Positions 35,173 through 43,462 are shown, counted from the first letter of the stretch. The stretch is DNA of 64,000 bases from CAVUWL01 sp963787415 (GCA_963787415.1 CAWBCO010000002.1:62001-126000); one strand, 5' to 3'. The notes: generated by a model not told the origin, from the letters alone. A program made the numbers and translations.

Positions 35173-35186
35173 AGCCCCGTGGGGCT
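35173..35186 (-). promoter_or_regulatory. Leader hairpin before ssb copy 1
   Basis: AGCCCC-ac-GGGGCT hairpin just upstream of the GGAAGGAG ribosome site of ssb copy 1. Equivalent hairpins stand at the same place before copies 2 and 3. Confidence 0.55.
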
Positions 35187-35241
35187 GCTTTGGCTTCTCG
35201 AAGCGGCTCGCTTCGATGCTTGGGACCGCATCCGTGGGTGG

Positions 35242-36939
35242 TCAAGAGGACTCCGGCATCTCGCGTAGCCGTTGCCAGGGGGGCACGACCTTGGCGCGGC
35301 GTGCTCTGGTTGTGCCGGTCTCATCGAGGCGGGCGACGAAGGCCTCACCGGAGGCAAGGCGCTGCAGCTCGGACGGGTTGACCTCGAAGCGGTAGCCGCG
35401 GGTGCGGGTTCCCTCCGAGGTGGGACGGCCGAGGCCGTCGGTACGAATTGTGCTCTGCCAGGTCGGAATCACTCCGATCAGCTGCCCCACCCACTCCGCA
35501 TCGGCCTGCTCGCCGAGGCGATGACAGACGATCGCTGAAATCGTTGCGCCGATCCGCTCGCGGACCGCGGGCCCCGCAGCGTGCAGGTCGGCAAGAGTCT
35601 GGGTGCCGACCGCGACGCTGAAACCGGCCGCCCTGCCACGGGTATAGAGACGGTCGATCGCCGGTGCCTCCAGGGCGCCGAACTCATCGATGCCGACGAA
35701 GGTACCAACCCCCTTGCCCATCAATGCGCTCGCCGCAGCGCCGAGATCGAGCAGCACCATCTGGGCGATCGCACGTCCAACGTTTCCGGTCCGATCGGTG
35801 TCAAAGCGCAGGTAGACGACCTCGCGCCGCTCGATCGCCGCGCGCAGGTCGAAGGCGTTAACGCTCGGACGCTCAGGATCGAGCCAGTCGCGGGCAAACC
35901 CTGAGGAGGCGAGGTTTTGCAGGCGAGCCGCGAGGCCGGCGATCGCGCGATGTTGATCGGAGCGAAGCCCCTTACAGGTCAGGCTGACCTCATCAGCGGT
36001 CCTGGGGTCCTCACACTCCTGCGCCAGGTTCGTCAGCTCATCTGGAGCGCAGTAGCGAGCAACCGTTGAGAGTGTCACCGCCCGCCCGCTGGCGTCGAGA
36101 GTTCGCAGGACGAGGCGCAGGAAGGGCGAGGCTGCCTGGCGGTAGAAACCGGCATCGGTCGAGCCCCAGCTCTCGACCGCGATCAGACGCTCGGAGCGCT
36201 CATCGACTGAGCCATGGGCGAGAGGGTCATAGGTGCTCGGTCCGTCTGGGGAGAAGAGGTGAAAAGGGACGCCGCGGGCCGCCGCGGATGCCCGCGATGC
36301 CTCACAGAGGGCGGCATCGGTCTTGGCCTCCATGACCACAGCGCCAAACCCGGAGCGAACCACATAGTCGACCAGCATCGAGGCCAAGGTGGTGGTCTTG
36401 CCGGCACCGGTTGCGCCTGGGATCAGCACGTGGCACCCCGAGCGCGCCGTGCCGCGCGGAATCATCGCCAGCTCACCGCGAGCGGTGCGCCCGATTGGGA
36501 CGCCCGCGGCAAGAATGCGCTCACGGAGTTTGCCGCGCTCCGCACGGCGGGTGCGCACCGCGTCCAGGGGCCCGCGGCGCTGCGAGGCACTGACGGCGCG
36601 ATCGGCGCCGGCGCGACGATCCTCGAGGTGAGCACGGGCGCCGAGGCTGAGAATGCCCGCTGCAGCGCCGAGTGTGAGCCCGAGTGAAATCGTCGCGCCA
36701 GCGAGGTCGAGATCGCCGGCGCCGATCAGCTCGATCAGCAGTATGGGCGGCGCCACGCTCAGAAGCCCCCAGGTCCAGGCCAGTTGGCGATGGCGAAGGT
36801 AGAGCGCGCAGAGAGCGCCGAGGCAAGCTGCCACCGCAAGGCAACCGCCGCCGATCGCGACCAGGTGGGCAAAGACGTTTAGGTTGTGAAGGGCGGGGAG
36901 ATGAGGGGCAAGACTGGGACGAATCGCTGAGTTCTTCAC
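35242..36939 (-). CDS. VirD4/TraG-type coupling ATPase with membrane anchor
   Basis: 565 residues. The N-terminus has two or three membrane helices (VFAHLVAIGGGCLAVAACLG, LLSVAPPILLIELIG, ISLGLTLGAAAGILSLG). The motor domain has Walker A GATGAGKTT near residue 176, VMEAKTDAAL, Walker B VGIDEFGALE near 416 and GTQTLADLH. This fits the coupling protein that brings DNA to the secretion channel, and is distinct from the soluble ATPase at 20612. Confidence 0.88.
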   Translation of the reverse strand: MKNSAIRPSLAPHLPALHNLNVFAHLVAIGGGCLAVAACLGALCALYLRHRQLAWTWGLLSVAPPILLIELIGAGDLDLAGATISLGLTLGAAAGILSLGARAHLEDRRAGADRAVSASQRRGPLDAVRTRRAERGKLRERILAAGVPIGRTARGELAMIPRGTARSGCHVLIPGATGAGKTTTLASMLVDYVVRSGFGAVVMEAKTDAALCEASRASAAARGVPFHLFSPDGPSTYDPLAHGSVDERSERLIAVESWGSTDAGFYRQAASPFLRLVLRTLDASGRAVTLSTVARYCAPDELTNLAQECEDPRTADEVSLTCKGLRSDQHRAIAGLAARLQNLASSGFARDWLDPERPSVNAFDLRAAIERREVVYLRFDTDRTGNVGRAIAQMVLLDLGAAASALMGKGVGTFVGIDEFGALEAPAIDRLYTRGRAAGFSVAVGTQTLADLHAAGPAVRERIGATISAIVCHRLGEQADAEWVGQLIGVIPTWQSTIRTDGLGRPTSEGTRTRGYRFEVNPSELQRLASGEAFVARLDETGTTRARRAKVVPPWQRLREMPESS

Positions 36940-37070
36940 AAAGGCAAGACGTGCACCAGCGAAAAAGGTGACCCCCTGCCAAGATCTATTTCATTTGGAC
37001 CCTCGATTTGACTTCGCGCAAGCGCGATCCCTGGGTCGCTAGTCAGCCAGCTGAGGAGAGGCTGCGACTG

Positions 37071-37098
37071 GGGCTGGCTCGTTACTTGGAGCCAGCCC
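37071..37098 (-). terminator. Hairpin downstream of the surface-protein pseudogene
   Basis: GGGCTGGCTC / GAGCCAGCCC, a perfect 10-bp stem with an 8-base loop, right after the stop at 37114. No strong T-run follows, so it may be a weak terminator. Confidence 0.5.
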
Positions 37099-37113
37099 GC
37101 AATCGCTTCGGCT

Positions 37114-37879
37114 TCAGCCGGTGGTCACCTCTCCGAAGACCACGCACCTTTCGGGCGCTTCCATGTTGAATGTCTGGTAGTCATACCCGAGCTGGCCGCT
37201 GATTACCGTCCCGGTGCTGAGCGCACCTGAGAATGTCGACTCGCCGTAGGAGTTTTCTTTGCCGCCTTCTTCATCGAGGCGGATCGAAGCTGCTTTTCCG
37301 GCTTTGGCCGACTGATAGCTAAAAATGCTGTTGACGGCGCCGTGTGCTTCTTCACCTTCGACCCTCAGAGCTCAGGACTGAGCCAGCCGAGGAAGGAGAG
37401 GTCAACGTAACGTTGACGTTTTCTGCTTCACAGGTTGCGGTGATCGTGAAACCCGAAACCGCCGTCACCTGGACATTGCTCTGCCCTGGAGTGAGGATCT
37501 TGAAAATCTTGCTCGGCGTCTGGCCGTTGACCGAGTTCGCGCTGCTGGCGCTGTTGGCCGTGGTTGCGCTGGGAACTGTCCCGAGCGTGCTGAGGTTGAT
37601 GTTGGCGCCGGTCAAGGAACCATTGGCTACCTTCACTCCCGTCACGGCGGCATTGGCGATCTTGGCGCCGCTGATCGCGTTGCTGTTGATCTTCGCTTCG
37701 GTGACAGCGTTGTTCTTGATCTTTGCCGTTGTGATCGCGTTCTTCTTGATCTGGTTGGAACCGACGCTGTTCTTGGCGAGCTTTGTCGCGGCCAAGGCGG
37801 TGGCGCCGCCGAGGAGGAGGAAGACGGCGATCGTCGACATCACATTGGCATAGGTCAGCTTGCGGCGGATCGTTCTCAC
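37114..37879 (-). pseudogene. Secreted repeat protein, frameshifted
   Basis: Starts at GTG 37879 with a GGGAG site: VRTIRRKLTYANVMSTIAV then a helix and AKNSVGSNQIKKNAITTAKI, NNAVTEAKINSNAISGAKIA repeats that recall beta-solenoid (tail-fibre-like) coils. The first frame ends at 37352 after SAGSVLSSEGRR. A second frame continues as VEGEEAHGAVNSIFSYQSAK ... FNMEAPERCVVFGEVTTG to the stop at 37114. The join, near 37365, needs one indel. Such proteins are frequent in Thermoleophilia; function unknown. Confidence 0.7.
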
Positions 37880-38050
37880 TGGAACTCCCTTTCGTTTAGA
37901 TGACGAGCGGAGCAGCCTATTTCGCGAGACCCGGACCACGTATGCCGGCTTCGAACAAACGCTGAGTGAGCAAGGAGAACAAAATCTGAATCCAGGTGAG
38001 CTACTAGGTCGGGCCTTTTGATTCAAAAAAGTCTGGGTCGTGGCAATGCA

Positions 38051-38430
38051 TTACTTGACCGCGACATTCACCTTTGGTCCAGCTGTAATCACAGTCCCCG
38101 GCTGGGCTTCTGAGTCCTCACCTTCGCCGGCTGTTCTTTTTGCCCTTGACCTTCCCCGAGCTTGCATTCGGCCTTTAGAAATGCCTTCTTCGGAGCCTTG
38201 AGCTTCCTGCCCTTCAGCTTGGGGACGGTGCGGGAGACTTTGGCGGGCAATGGCTGTGACACCGGGGCCGCCGTTTACGTGAACCGATCGGCTGAGCTTG
38301 TCGCAGTCGTTCCAGTCGGAGTCGTGACGCTGGTATCGACTGCCCTGAAGTCGGGGTGGGCGGAGCCGCGATCTGACCGTCGGTCCAGCGGGTTTGCACT
38401 GGCGTAGAATTCGGCTTGATAACCACCGCT
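38051..38430 (-). pseudogene. Remnant of a PASTA-type domain protein
   Basis: Pieces in different frames read TVPKLKGRKLKAPKKAFLKA and ECKLGK, then EDSEAQPGTVITAGPKVNVA with VK and a stop at 38051. Together they resemble a PASTA repeat (VPxLxGKxLxxAKxAL ... GTVxxxGxxVxxxVS). At least two frame breaks separate them, and upstream sequence is not alignable by eye. It is a decayed gene end, not a functional protein. Confidence 0.55.
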
Positions 38431-38506
38431 CAGCGAACAGCGTCCGCGCATCAGCTCTCGGGTCGTGGCCGCTGACAGCTTCGAGAACGGCGGCAAACAG
38501 CCGGCA

Positions 38507-38824
38507 TCAACTAGTTCGTCTCTGATGCGACCACCGACAGCTGGAGCCGTAGCCGACGATCTCCGAATCCAACACCGATGCGGCGTCACCACGTACTGCC
38601 ATGTCCCGGCTCACCTCGAGTCGCTCGATCCGGCGCTCGGTGTAGCTGCTGGGGCGACGTTGTTTGAGGCGCTCGATCTCAGCCGAGGCCTCAACCCCGC
38701 TGCTGGGGTAGGCGAAGGACTCCCCGTGGACCATCGCCAGGTTGCGTAGATAGCGCAGTTGCTTGTCGGTGGGCGGTCGCCGTGACGCGGGGCCTGGCTG
38801 GGTCGAATCTGGGCTGGCACTCAT
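38507..38824 (-). CDS. Small protein with DUF3072-like motif
   Basis: 105 residues from the ATG at 38824. The motif PTDKQLRYLRNLAMVHGESF followed by YPSSGVEASAEIERL resembles the DUF3072-type helix pairs seen in actinobacterial plasmid and ICE proteins. The C-terminus (SCRWSHQRRTS) looks atypical and may reflect another frame break. It follows replication-relaxation copy 3. Function unknown. Confidence 0.5.
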   Translation of the reverse strand: MSASPDSTQPGPASRRPPTDKQLRYLRNLAMVHGESFAYPSSGVEASAEIERLKQRRPSSYTERRIERLEVSRDMAVRGDAASVLDSEIVGYGSSCRWSHQRRTS

Positions 38825-38886
38825 CGGTGACTCCTCTCGCTCTCGGTTCTGGCTTTCGCCGACGAAGCGAGAAGGCCCGGCAAAGG

Positions 38887-39654
38887 TCAACGCCGCACCG
38901 CAGGGGAGGGGAGCGAGAGCTCCCTTGCGGCGGGGGCCGGTCGGGCAAAATCGAGCGAGGTGGCGAAGGCCGAGACCATGAGCGCAGCCTCCGATAGCTC
39001 CTGGACCTTGATCGCCCCGGCAGTTCGAGTCCGCTCTACCGCTGCCTCGACAAAGCGCCGGGTGCGCGGGGCGCAGTGGTAGATGACGCCGGTGAAACGG
39101 CGCTCAACGACCGCGCGGCGCCAGGACCGCAACAGCTCATCGAGGACGGCCGCACCCTTGGTACTCAGCTCAACCTCGATCGCCTCCCGCGGCTGACCCT
39201 GATCATCGATACGAACCAGATCGGGTCGGTGAAAGCCGCCGCCCGTGAGGGCCGCCGAGAGGATCCGGTCGCCCTCTGCGCGTTCGATTGCCATGATCTC
39301 CCGCTCAGAGAGCAGCGTCTCCCCGCAGCGCTCGATCCCTGCTCCGACTTCAGCAACGACCGTATCGTGGCTGAGTGCTGAAGCGGAGACCCGCGCGGGT
39401 CGCAGTTCTCGCCGGCCAGCTGCGGCCAATCCGCTCGCGGTGCAGGCCGAGAAGGGACCCGAATTTCCGAGTCCACGAAACACTCGAATCAGGCCGGCCT
39501 TTCGAAGCCGGCTCTCGCGCACGATCGTCACCGTGCGGGCGGTTCCTGCCCACGTCGCGACAGCGCTGCGCGGAACGACTCCGTAGCGGGCGATGAACTC
39601 AAGTACCTCGAGGTCGCGCTCGCTGATTCGATCTGTTCTCTTGCCATCAGGCAT
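38887..39654 (-). CDS. Replication-relaxation family protein, copy 3
   Basis: 255 residues: winged helix LEVLEFIARYGVVPRSAVAT, then PDLVRIDDQGQPREAIEVEL, where the charged EAIEVELS segment matches ERHAIEAELS of copy 2, and a helical tail with RSWRRAVVERRFTGVIYHC. A strong AGGAGAG site precedes the ATG at 39654. It follows ssb copy 2 with a perfect hairpin between them. It is the closest relative of broken copy 4. Confidence 0.8.
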   Translation of the reverse strand: MPDGKRTDRISERDLEVLEFIARYGVVPRSAVATWAGTARTVTIVRESRLRKAGLIRVFRGLGNSGPFSACTASGLAAAGRRELRPARVSASALSHDTVVAEVGAGIERCGETLLSEREIMAIERAEGDRILSAALTGGGFHRPDLVRIDDQGQPREAIEVELSTKGAAVLDELLRSWRRAVVERRFTGVIYHCAPRTRRFVEAAVERTRTAGAIKVQELSEAALMVSAFATSLDFARPAPAARELSLPSPAVRR

Positions 39655-39699
39655 CTCTCCTCCTAGACGTTTCAGCTTTGAAATGGGGACACCAAGAAG

Positions 39700-39728
39700 A
39701 GTCCGGCGCCAAATGTTGGCGCCGGACT
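39700..39728 (-). terminator. Perfect hairpin between ssb copy 2 and replication-relaxation copy 3
   Basis: Arms AGTCCGGCGCCAA and TTGGCGCCGGACT (13 bp) around a 3-base loop; on the minus strand it is followed by CTTCTTGG. Probably an attenuator lowering read-through into the next gene. A matching hairpin lies at 41144-41176 in the duplicate module. Confidence 0.7.
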
Positions 39729-39750
39729 CAGAGCTGCTTGAGAAGGAAGC

Positions 39751-40059
39751 TCAGGCAACTGCAACCAACTCGCGGGCGATCACGGAATGCTTGGAGCGCT
39801 TCTGAGCTTTGGCCTTGGACGAAGCCCTGGACTCCCACTCTGAGTAGCGAAGCGCCCCGCGGACCTCGACGCGAGAGCCCTTGCTGAAACCCTCGGCGCT
39901 GGTCTCGGCCAGCTGGTCGAAGGCGACGACGTCGATGAAGAGAGGCGGTGTGTTGCCCGGGCCGTTGACGGCGAGCCGCAGATCACAGACCTTGCGATCT
40001 CCTCGCTCGTTCAGCTCGGGGTCCTTGGTCAGCCGACCCTCCAGCTCTACTTTGTTCAT
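39751..40059 (-). CDS. ssb: Single-stranded DNA-binding protein, copy 2
   Basis: 102 residues: MNKVELEGRLTKDPELNERG, PLFIDVVAFDQLAE and GSRVEVRGALRYSEWE with a basic KAKAQKRSKHSVIAREL end. An OB-fold SSB of the small element type without an acidic tail. The ATG at 40059 follows GGAAGGAAGAG and the conserved leader hairpin. Confidence 0.83.
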   Translation of the reverse strand: MNKVELEGRLTKDPELNERGDRKVCDLRLAVNGPGNTPPLFIDVVAFDQLAETSAEGFSKGSRVEVRGALRYSEWESRASSKAKAQKRSKHSVIARELVAVA

Positions 40060-40074
40060 CTCTTCCTTCCTGTT

Positions 40075-40089
40075 GGCCCCGATGGGGCT
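40075..40089 (-). promoter_or_regulatory. Leader hairpin before ssb copy 2
   Basis: AGCCCC-atc-GGGGCC hairpin, 16 bases upstream of the ATG and overlapping the approach to the ribosome site, as in copies 1 and 3. Confidence 0.55.
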
Positions 40090-40327
40090 GGTGTTTGCTT
40101 GCGAAGCGACCAAGCCCCGGAAAGGCGAGGCGCGCACCGAAGGGGAAGGGAGCGAAGCGACCTTGCGCGGTGAGCCGACGGGGCAAAATGGAGTGCAGCT
40201 GCAAACGCCCCCACCGGAGCCGAAGGGGAAGGCGGGGTGAACCCGCTGGATCGGCTGCCAGCTGCGACCGCGCTGACTGCGAGTCCTCAGCGACTTGCGG
40301 CCCAGCCAATTGCAACGTCACGGGCGA

Positions 40328-41101
40328 TCACCGAGTGGAGTAGAGCCGGCGCGAACCGGGCCAGGGTTCGGAGCGGAGCTGGCCGCTGATCGCTAGGGGG
40401 TCGCCCTCGGAGAGCTCCTCTGCGAGTCGCATGGCGAGCCACCACAGCTCCTGCACCCAAACCATTTCGCCAGTCCCGGTGCGCTCAATTGCTTTTTCGA
40501 CATAGCACCGGCTGCGCGGGGTGCAGCGATAGGTGACCCGGATGATTCGCTGTTCGGCGACCGCACGACACCAGGCGTCGAGCAACTCATCGAGTCGGGC
40601 GGCACCCTTGGCCGTCAGCACGACCTCGATCGCCTAACCGAGCTCTTCGTCGCGATCGACGCGAAGCAGATCGGCGCGGTGGAAGCGACCGCTGGAAAGA
40701 CTGGCAGAGAGCATCCCCTTTCCCTCGGCGCGCTCGCGGGCGAGAATCTGACGCTTGGAGAGGACCCGGTGGCCGCCTCGCTCGAGCCCGGCGGCCACGT
40801 GTGCGACTGTGGATTCGGGGTGGATCGAGGCCAAGGAGATCCGGGCCGGACGGAGTTGGCCATGACGGCTGGCGTGAAGGCCAGACTTGGTGGCGATCAG
40901 CAGCGGCTCACCCCTGACAAAGAACTGCTGGACGGTGATCAGGCCGTCCTTGTGCAGGCGCCTCTCGCGGGCGTAGGTGGTGCTACGCGCAGTCGCGGCC
41001 CAGCGAGCCACGGCGCTTCGGGGGACGACGCCAAAACGAGCGATGAATCCGAGCACCTCGACGTCGCGCTCGCTGATCAGGTCTGTTCGCTTACCACCCA
41101 T
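40328..41101 (-). pseudogene. Replication-relaxation copy 4: nonsense codon and SSB-derived tail
   Basis: The ATG at 41101 (MGGKRTDLISERDVEVLGFI) opens a clear homologue of copy 3, but an in-frame TAG at 40634 follows RVDRDEELG; the same frame resumes as AIEVVLTAKGAARLDELLDA. The site corresponds to a Glu in copy 3 (REAIEV), so a single GAG-to-TAG change fits. The last ~30 residues (RLAEELSEGDPLAISGQLRS) are not replication-relaxation sequence but the C-terminal half of an SSB like copy 3 (RLAEELSEGDSVAISGHLRS). The gene is thus a recombinant and truncated. Confidence 0.78.
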
Positions 41102-41143
41102 CTGTGTCCTAGACGTCCGCCCTCGCAGAAAGGGACACCCGAG

Positions 41144-41176
41144 CAAGAGCCCGGCGCCGCTGGCGCCGGGCTCTTG
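41144..41176 (-). terminator. Perfect hairpin between ssb copy 3 and replication-relaxation copy 4
   Basis: 15-bp arms CAAGAGCCCGGCGCC and GGCGCCGGGCTCTTG around a 3-base loop. Placed exactly like the hairpin at 39700 in the other module and sharing the GGCGCC core. Confidence 0.7.
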
Positions 41177-41280
41177 AGGTTGAAAGTGCTGCTTGTCAGG
41201 CGGCAAGCTTGATCTCGCTGGCGATCATCGAGTGCCTGGAGCGCTTTTGAGCTTTGATCGATTGCCAGCTGCAGCTGCGC

Positions 41281-41592
41281 TCACTGCGAGTCCTCAGCGA
41301 CTTGCGAGCCGGCCAACTGCACATCGCGGGCGATCACCGAGTGGATGTAGAGCCGCCGCGATCCGGGCCAACGTTCAGAGCGAAGGTGGCCGCTGATCGC
41401 CACCGAGTCGCCCTCGGAGAGCTCCTCCGCGAGTCGTACGGCGAGGACGTTGAACGCGGTCACCTTGACGTAGACCTTGTACTTGTCGCGTCGACCATGG
41501 ACCACGAGCCAGAACTCACAGACATCGCGGCCAGGTACTCCCATCAGGGATGGTTCGCTATCGAGGTGACCGAAGAAACTGACGTTGTTCAT
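41281..41592 (-). CDS. ssb: Single-stranded DNA-binding protein, copy 3
   Basis: 103 residues: MNNVSFFGHLDSEPSLMG, KYKVYVKVTAFNVLAVRL and EGDSVAISGHLRSERWPGSR. It is OB-fold SSB-like, more diverged at the N-terminus. It has the conserved leader hairpin and an AAAGGAG site. The C-terminal coding sequence is repeated downstream as the tail of the broken copy 4 gene. Confidence 0.8.
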   Translation of the reverse strand: MNNVSFFGHLDSEPSLMGVPGRDVCEFWLVVHGRRDKYKVYVKVTAFNVLAVRLAEELSEGDSVAISGHLRSERWPGSRRLYIHSVIARDVQLAGSQVAEDSQ

Positions 41593-41606
41593 CGCAATCT
41601 CCTTTC

Positions 41607-41623
41607 CAGGCCCGTCGGGCCTG
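41607..41623 (-). promoter_or_regulatory. Leader hairpin before ssb copy 3
   Basis: CAGGCCCG-a-CGGGCCTG, 8-bp arms, immediately upstream of the ribosome site of ssb copy 3. Confidence 0.6.
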
Positions 41624-41732
41624 CTGTTCGCTTGCGAGCAACCGCGCCCCGCCAGGGGCCAAATCGAGCGAGCAGCGAAGAAGCAGGCCCGCGGAATTCA
41701 ACATTTGGAAGCAGGTCTGCATGCATCCGGGC

Positions 41733-41763
41733 GACGGCGGAGCCCCTCAAGGGCTCCGCCGTC
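41733..41763 (-). terminator. Perfect 13-bp hairpin after the 41787 gene
   Basis: GACGGCGGAGCCC / GGGCTCCGCCGTC with a 5-base loop, just past the stop of the hypothetical gene and before ssb copy 3. No T-run; likely an intercistronic hairpin. Confidence 0.55.
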
Positions 41764-41786
41764 ATCCCGATTGTCCGCAGTTTCAA

Positions 41787-42122
41787 TCACCGACTCCACA
41801 TCGCATCAAGCAGCCCGGCCACTTCCTCGCTCTCGGTGCTGTCGAGCACAGTCCCGATCGCCGCAGGGCTCATTGGGCACTGATCCAGGCATTCGGCCTG
41901 CTGGAGGTAGTCCCTGATGAAAGCCTCCAATATCACCGAGTCCTGCCAACCGCGGTCTACGTAATAGGCGGGGCCCTCGCCGCTCGCCGGTGTGTCGAGG
42001 AGCTCGGTGCCACCGCTCGCGCGGCGACCAATCACAACGCGCTCGCCGGCGGAGATTCGGTAGCGGGCGATTTCTGTGCCCTCGCGCTTGAGGCTGTCGA
42101 TGTCGAGCTGTACTTCGGTCAT
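41787..42122 (-). CDS. Hypothetical 111-residue acidic protein
   Basis: Unrecognised. MTEVQLDIDSLKREGTEIAR then a beta-rich stretch and a helical C-terminal half with two close Cys (AECLDQCPMS). No membrane segment. First gene visible upstream of the ssb/replication-relaxation modules and preceded by a hairpin at 42216-42232, so it may be the start of that transcription unit. Confidence 0.5.
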   Translation of the reverse strand: MTEVQLDIDSLKREGTEIARYRISAGERVVIGRRASGGTELLDTPASGEGPAYYVDRGWQDSVILEAFIRDYLQQAECLDQCPMSPAAIGTVLDSTESEEVAGLLDAMWSR

Positions 42123-42215
42123 GTTGAACCTCCCGTCTCGGTTGATCGAACGGGCGAGCGCATCGCACCGGACAGCTGAGGGCGGAACCCCGAGCCGCAG
42201 GCGAGGGGCCGAAGG

Positions 42216-42232
42216 AGGCCCTTTTAGGGCCT
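42216..42232. terminator. Short hairpin AGGCCC-tttta-GGGCCT
   Basis: Six-bp stem at the edge between the conjugative element genes and the IS256 debris. Weak terminator candidate. Confidence 0.4.
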
Positions 42233-42357
42233 TGAAGTACTCAGCGCCGGTGCCAGGATGGGTGAGCCTCGATCCACCGAGGAGGAAGAGCCGCAGAGAA
42301 AGCAGTCCGGCTTAAGACCCCAAGCCGAATGCACCTGGAACAGCCGACCCCGCCGCC

Positions 42358-42459
42358 CTGCGCCGGCTCGTCTCGACGACCAACTCGGTCGAGCACCTAA
42401 ACCGCCGGATCCGCAAGAGGATCAAGACACGGGCCCACAACCGGAGGGTTGGCCGATGA
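42358..42459 (+). pseudogene. IS256-type transposase fragment, part 1
   Basis: Forward frame reads LRRLVS then TTNSVEHLNRRIRKRIKTR before diverging to a stop. TTNxxExLNRxIRxRIKTR is the conserved segment near the C-terminal end of IS256/Mutator-type transposases. No ends of the IS are recognised. The rest of the protein end appears 1.4 kb downstream (43910). It fills most of the otherwise gene-free stretch 42123-42497. Confidence 0.7.
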
Positions 42460-42497
42460 CCGCCGTCAAGACCTGCGACGCCCGCTGTCTTTCGAAT

Positions 42498-42812
42498 TCA
42501 GCAGACGCTGGCCGCGGCGAGCGCCCGACACAGCTCGTCGATTCGCTTCGGCCCGAGCATCGTGATCGGTTCGACCTGCAGCGCCTTCGGCACCGTCCGC
42601 AGGTTGTCGAGGCTGATAGCGCACTCCCGCGGCACCCCGCCGAGGTTGAGCTGCACCTCGCTGCGCAGGCCCCAGATGTGTTTGCAAACCGTCGCGATAA
42701 CGACGTTGTCGAGGACGGGAATAGCCTCGTTGCGCGTGAGGATGCACACCGAGGTGCTCGCCCTCCCGCTCCATCGCGAGCCAGAGATGCCCCGGCGGAC
42801 GGGGTTCACCAT
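42498..42812 (-). pseudogene. MazF-like toxin with frameshifted N-terminus
   Basis: The C-terminal two thirds read as a MazF/PemK toxin: SVCILTRNEAIPVLDNVVIA, PRECAISLDNLRTVPKAL and a final LCRALAAA. The N-terminal 18 codons in this frame do not match the family, whereas another frame reads RGHLWLAMEREGEH, resembling the usual RGEIWWA start, so one indel has occurred near 42760. Its ATG overlaps the stop of the upstream antitoxin-like gene (ATGGTGA). Confidence 0.65.
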
Positions 42813-43012
42813 GGTTCTTTGCGGATCAGGTTCCGCGCATTGGCCCTGGCCCAGCGTGCTTCGCGTTCCCGAACCTGCTCAGGCGGGAGCTTCGATTCGC
42901 GCTCGAACCACGCCTCGAGTTTGCTTTGCGCCTCAACGACGCGCAAGACGGCGGTTGCGGTCGCCTCGGTCCATTCGGGCGCCTCTTTAAGGACTTGCTC
43001 CTTCGCAGTCAC
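42806..43012 (-). CDS. Antitoxin-like partner of the 42498 MazF
   Basis: 68 residues from GTG 43012: TAKEQVLKEAPEWTEATATA then an Arg/Glu-rich helix (WFERESKLPPEQVREREARW). Predicted mostly helical. The shared TAKE(Q/K) start with the antitoxin at 43459 and the overlap with a MazF gene support an antitoxin role; no standard MazE fold is visible. Confidence 0.55.
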   Translation of the reverse strand: MTAKEQVLKEAPEWTEATATAVLRVVEAQSKLEAWFERESKLPPEQVREREARWARANARNLIRKEPW

Positions 43013-43060
43013 GCTCTCAAGCGTAGAGCCAGCGGCTGAATGTCTTCCGGTCGCGTTCAT

Positions 43061-43462
43061 CTACTCCCCTGAGATGGACGCCCGTGTCAAGGGGCGGTTG
43101 AATTCTTTGATGTGAGTGGGAGTTCGGGTGGTGGTCCTTGCACTGGGGTCGGGCGGCCGGCGCGATAGCAACGACAACTCGTCACTCTGAGATGCGCGGG
43201 TCGGAACCGCAGGACAGTGTCCGGTCGTGAGCTGCCTCGCACTAAGGTCGCGAGTCGGAATCGCATAGGGGAAGACGAGGGTCTCCGGTAGGTCGTCGCC
43301 GGCCCCCAGCTCGACCTCGGTATCCAGGCCGCGGATCGTGACGGTCGCCGGGCAGACAATCAGGTCATAGAGGACCTCGATCGCCTCATCGCGGGTCAGA
43401 ACCAGGACCGGGCGGCGCTTCGCATCCGACGGCTCGTGCCACCAGATCTCACCCCGTCTCAG
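43061..43462 (-). pseudogene. MazF-like toxin, second copy, decayed C-terminus and lost start
   Basis: Frame overlapping the end of the antitoxin reads LRRGEIWWHEPSDAKRRPVL, VLTRDEAIEVLYDL and TIRGLDTEVELGAGDDLPET, an excellent MazF N-terminus. After codon ~61 (near 43279) the match is lost, although the frame stays open to 43061. The expected GTG/ATG start is CTG. So the toxin is probably dead while its antitoxin remains. Confidence 0.65.

Larger units (their letters stand above)
18366..42122. mobile_element. Integrative conjugative element with type IV secretion genes
   Basis: The segment starts with a tyrosine integrase and excisionase next to the core chromosome and carries a near-complete Gram-positive-type IV secretion set (VirB1-, VirB4-, VirB6-, VirB8/TcpC-, TcpE- and pilin-like proteins), two VirD4/TraD-like ATPases, four replication-relaxation family proteins, three SSBs and its own sigma-like regulators. 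Nearly everything is on the minus strand. The left limit is set by the integrase; the right limit is uncertain and was placed before the IS256 debris. I could not find matching attachment repeats by eye. Confidence 0.8.

Noticed and set aside
37344..37853. Hydrophobic plus-strand frame that looks like a multi-pass membrane protein
   Set aside because: It is the complement of the solenoid-repeat pseudogene; the regular hydrophobic pattern comes from reverse reading of the repeats.
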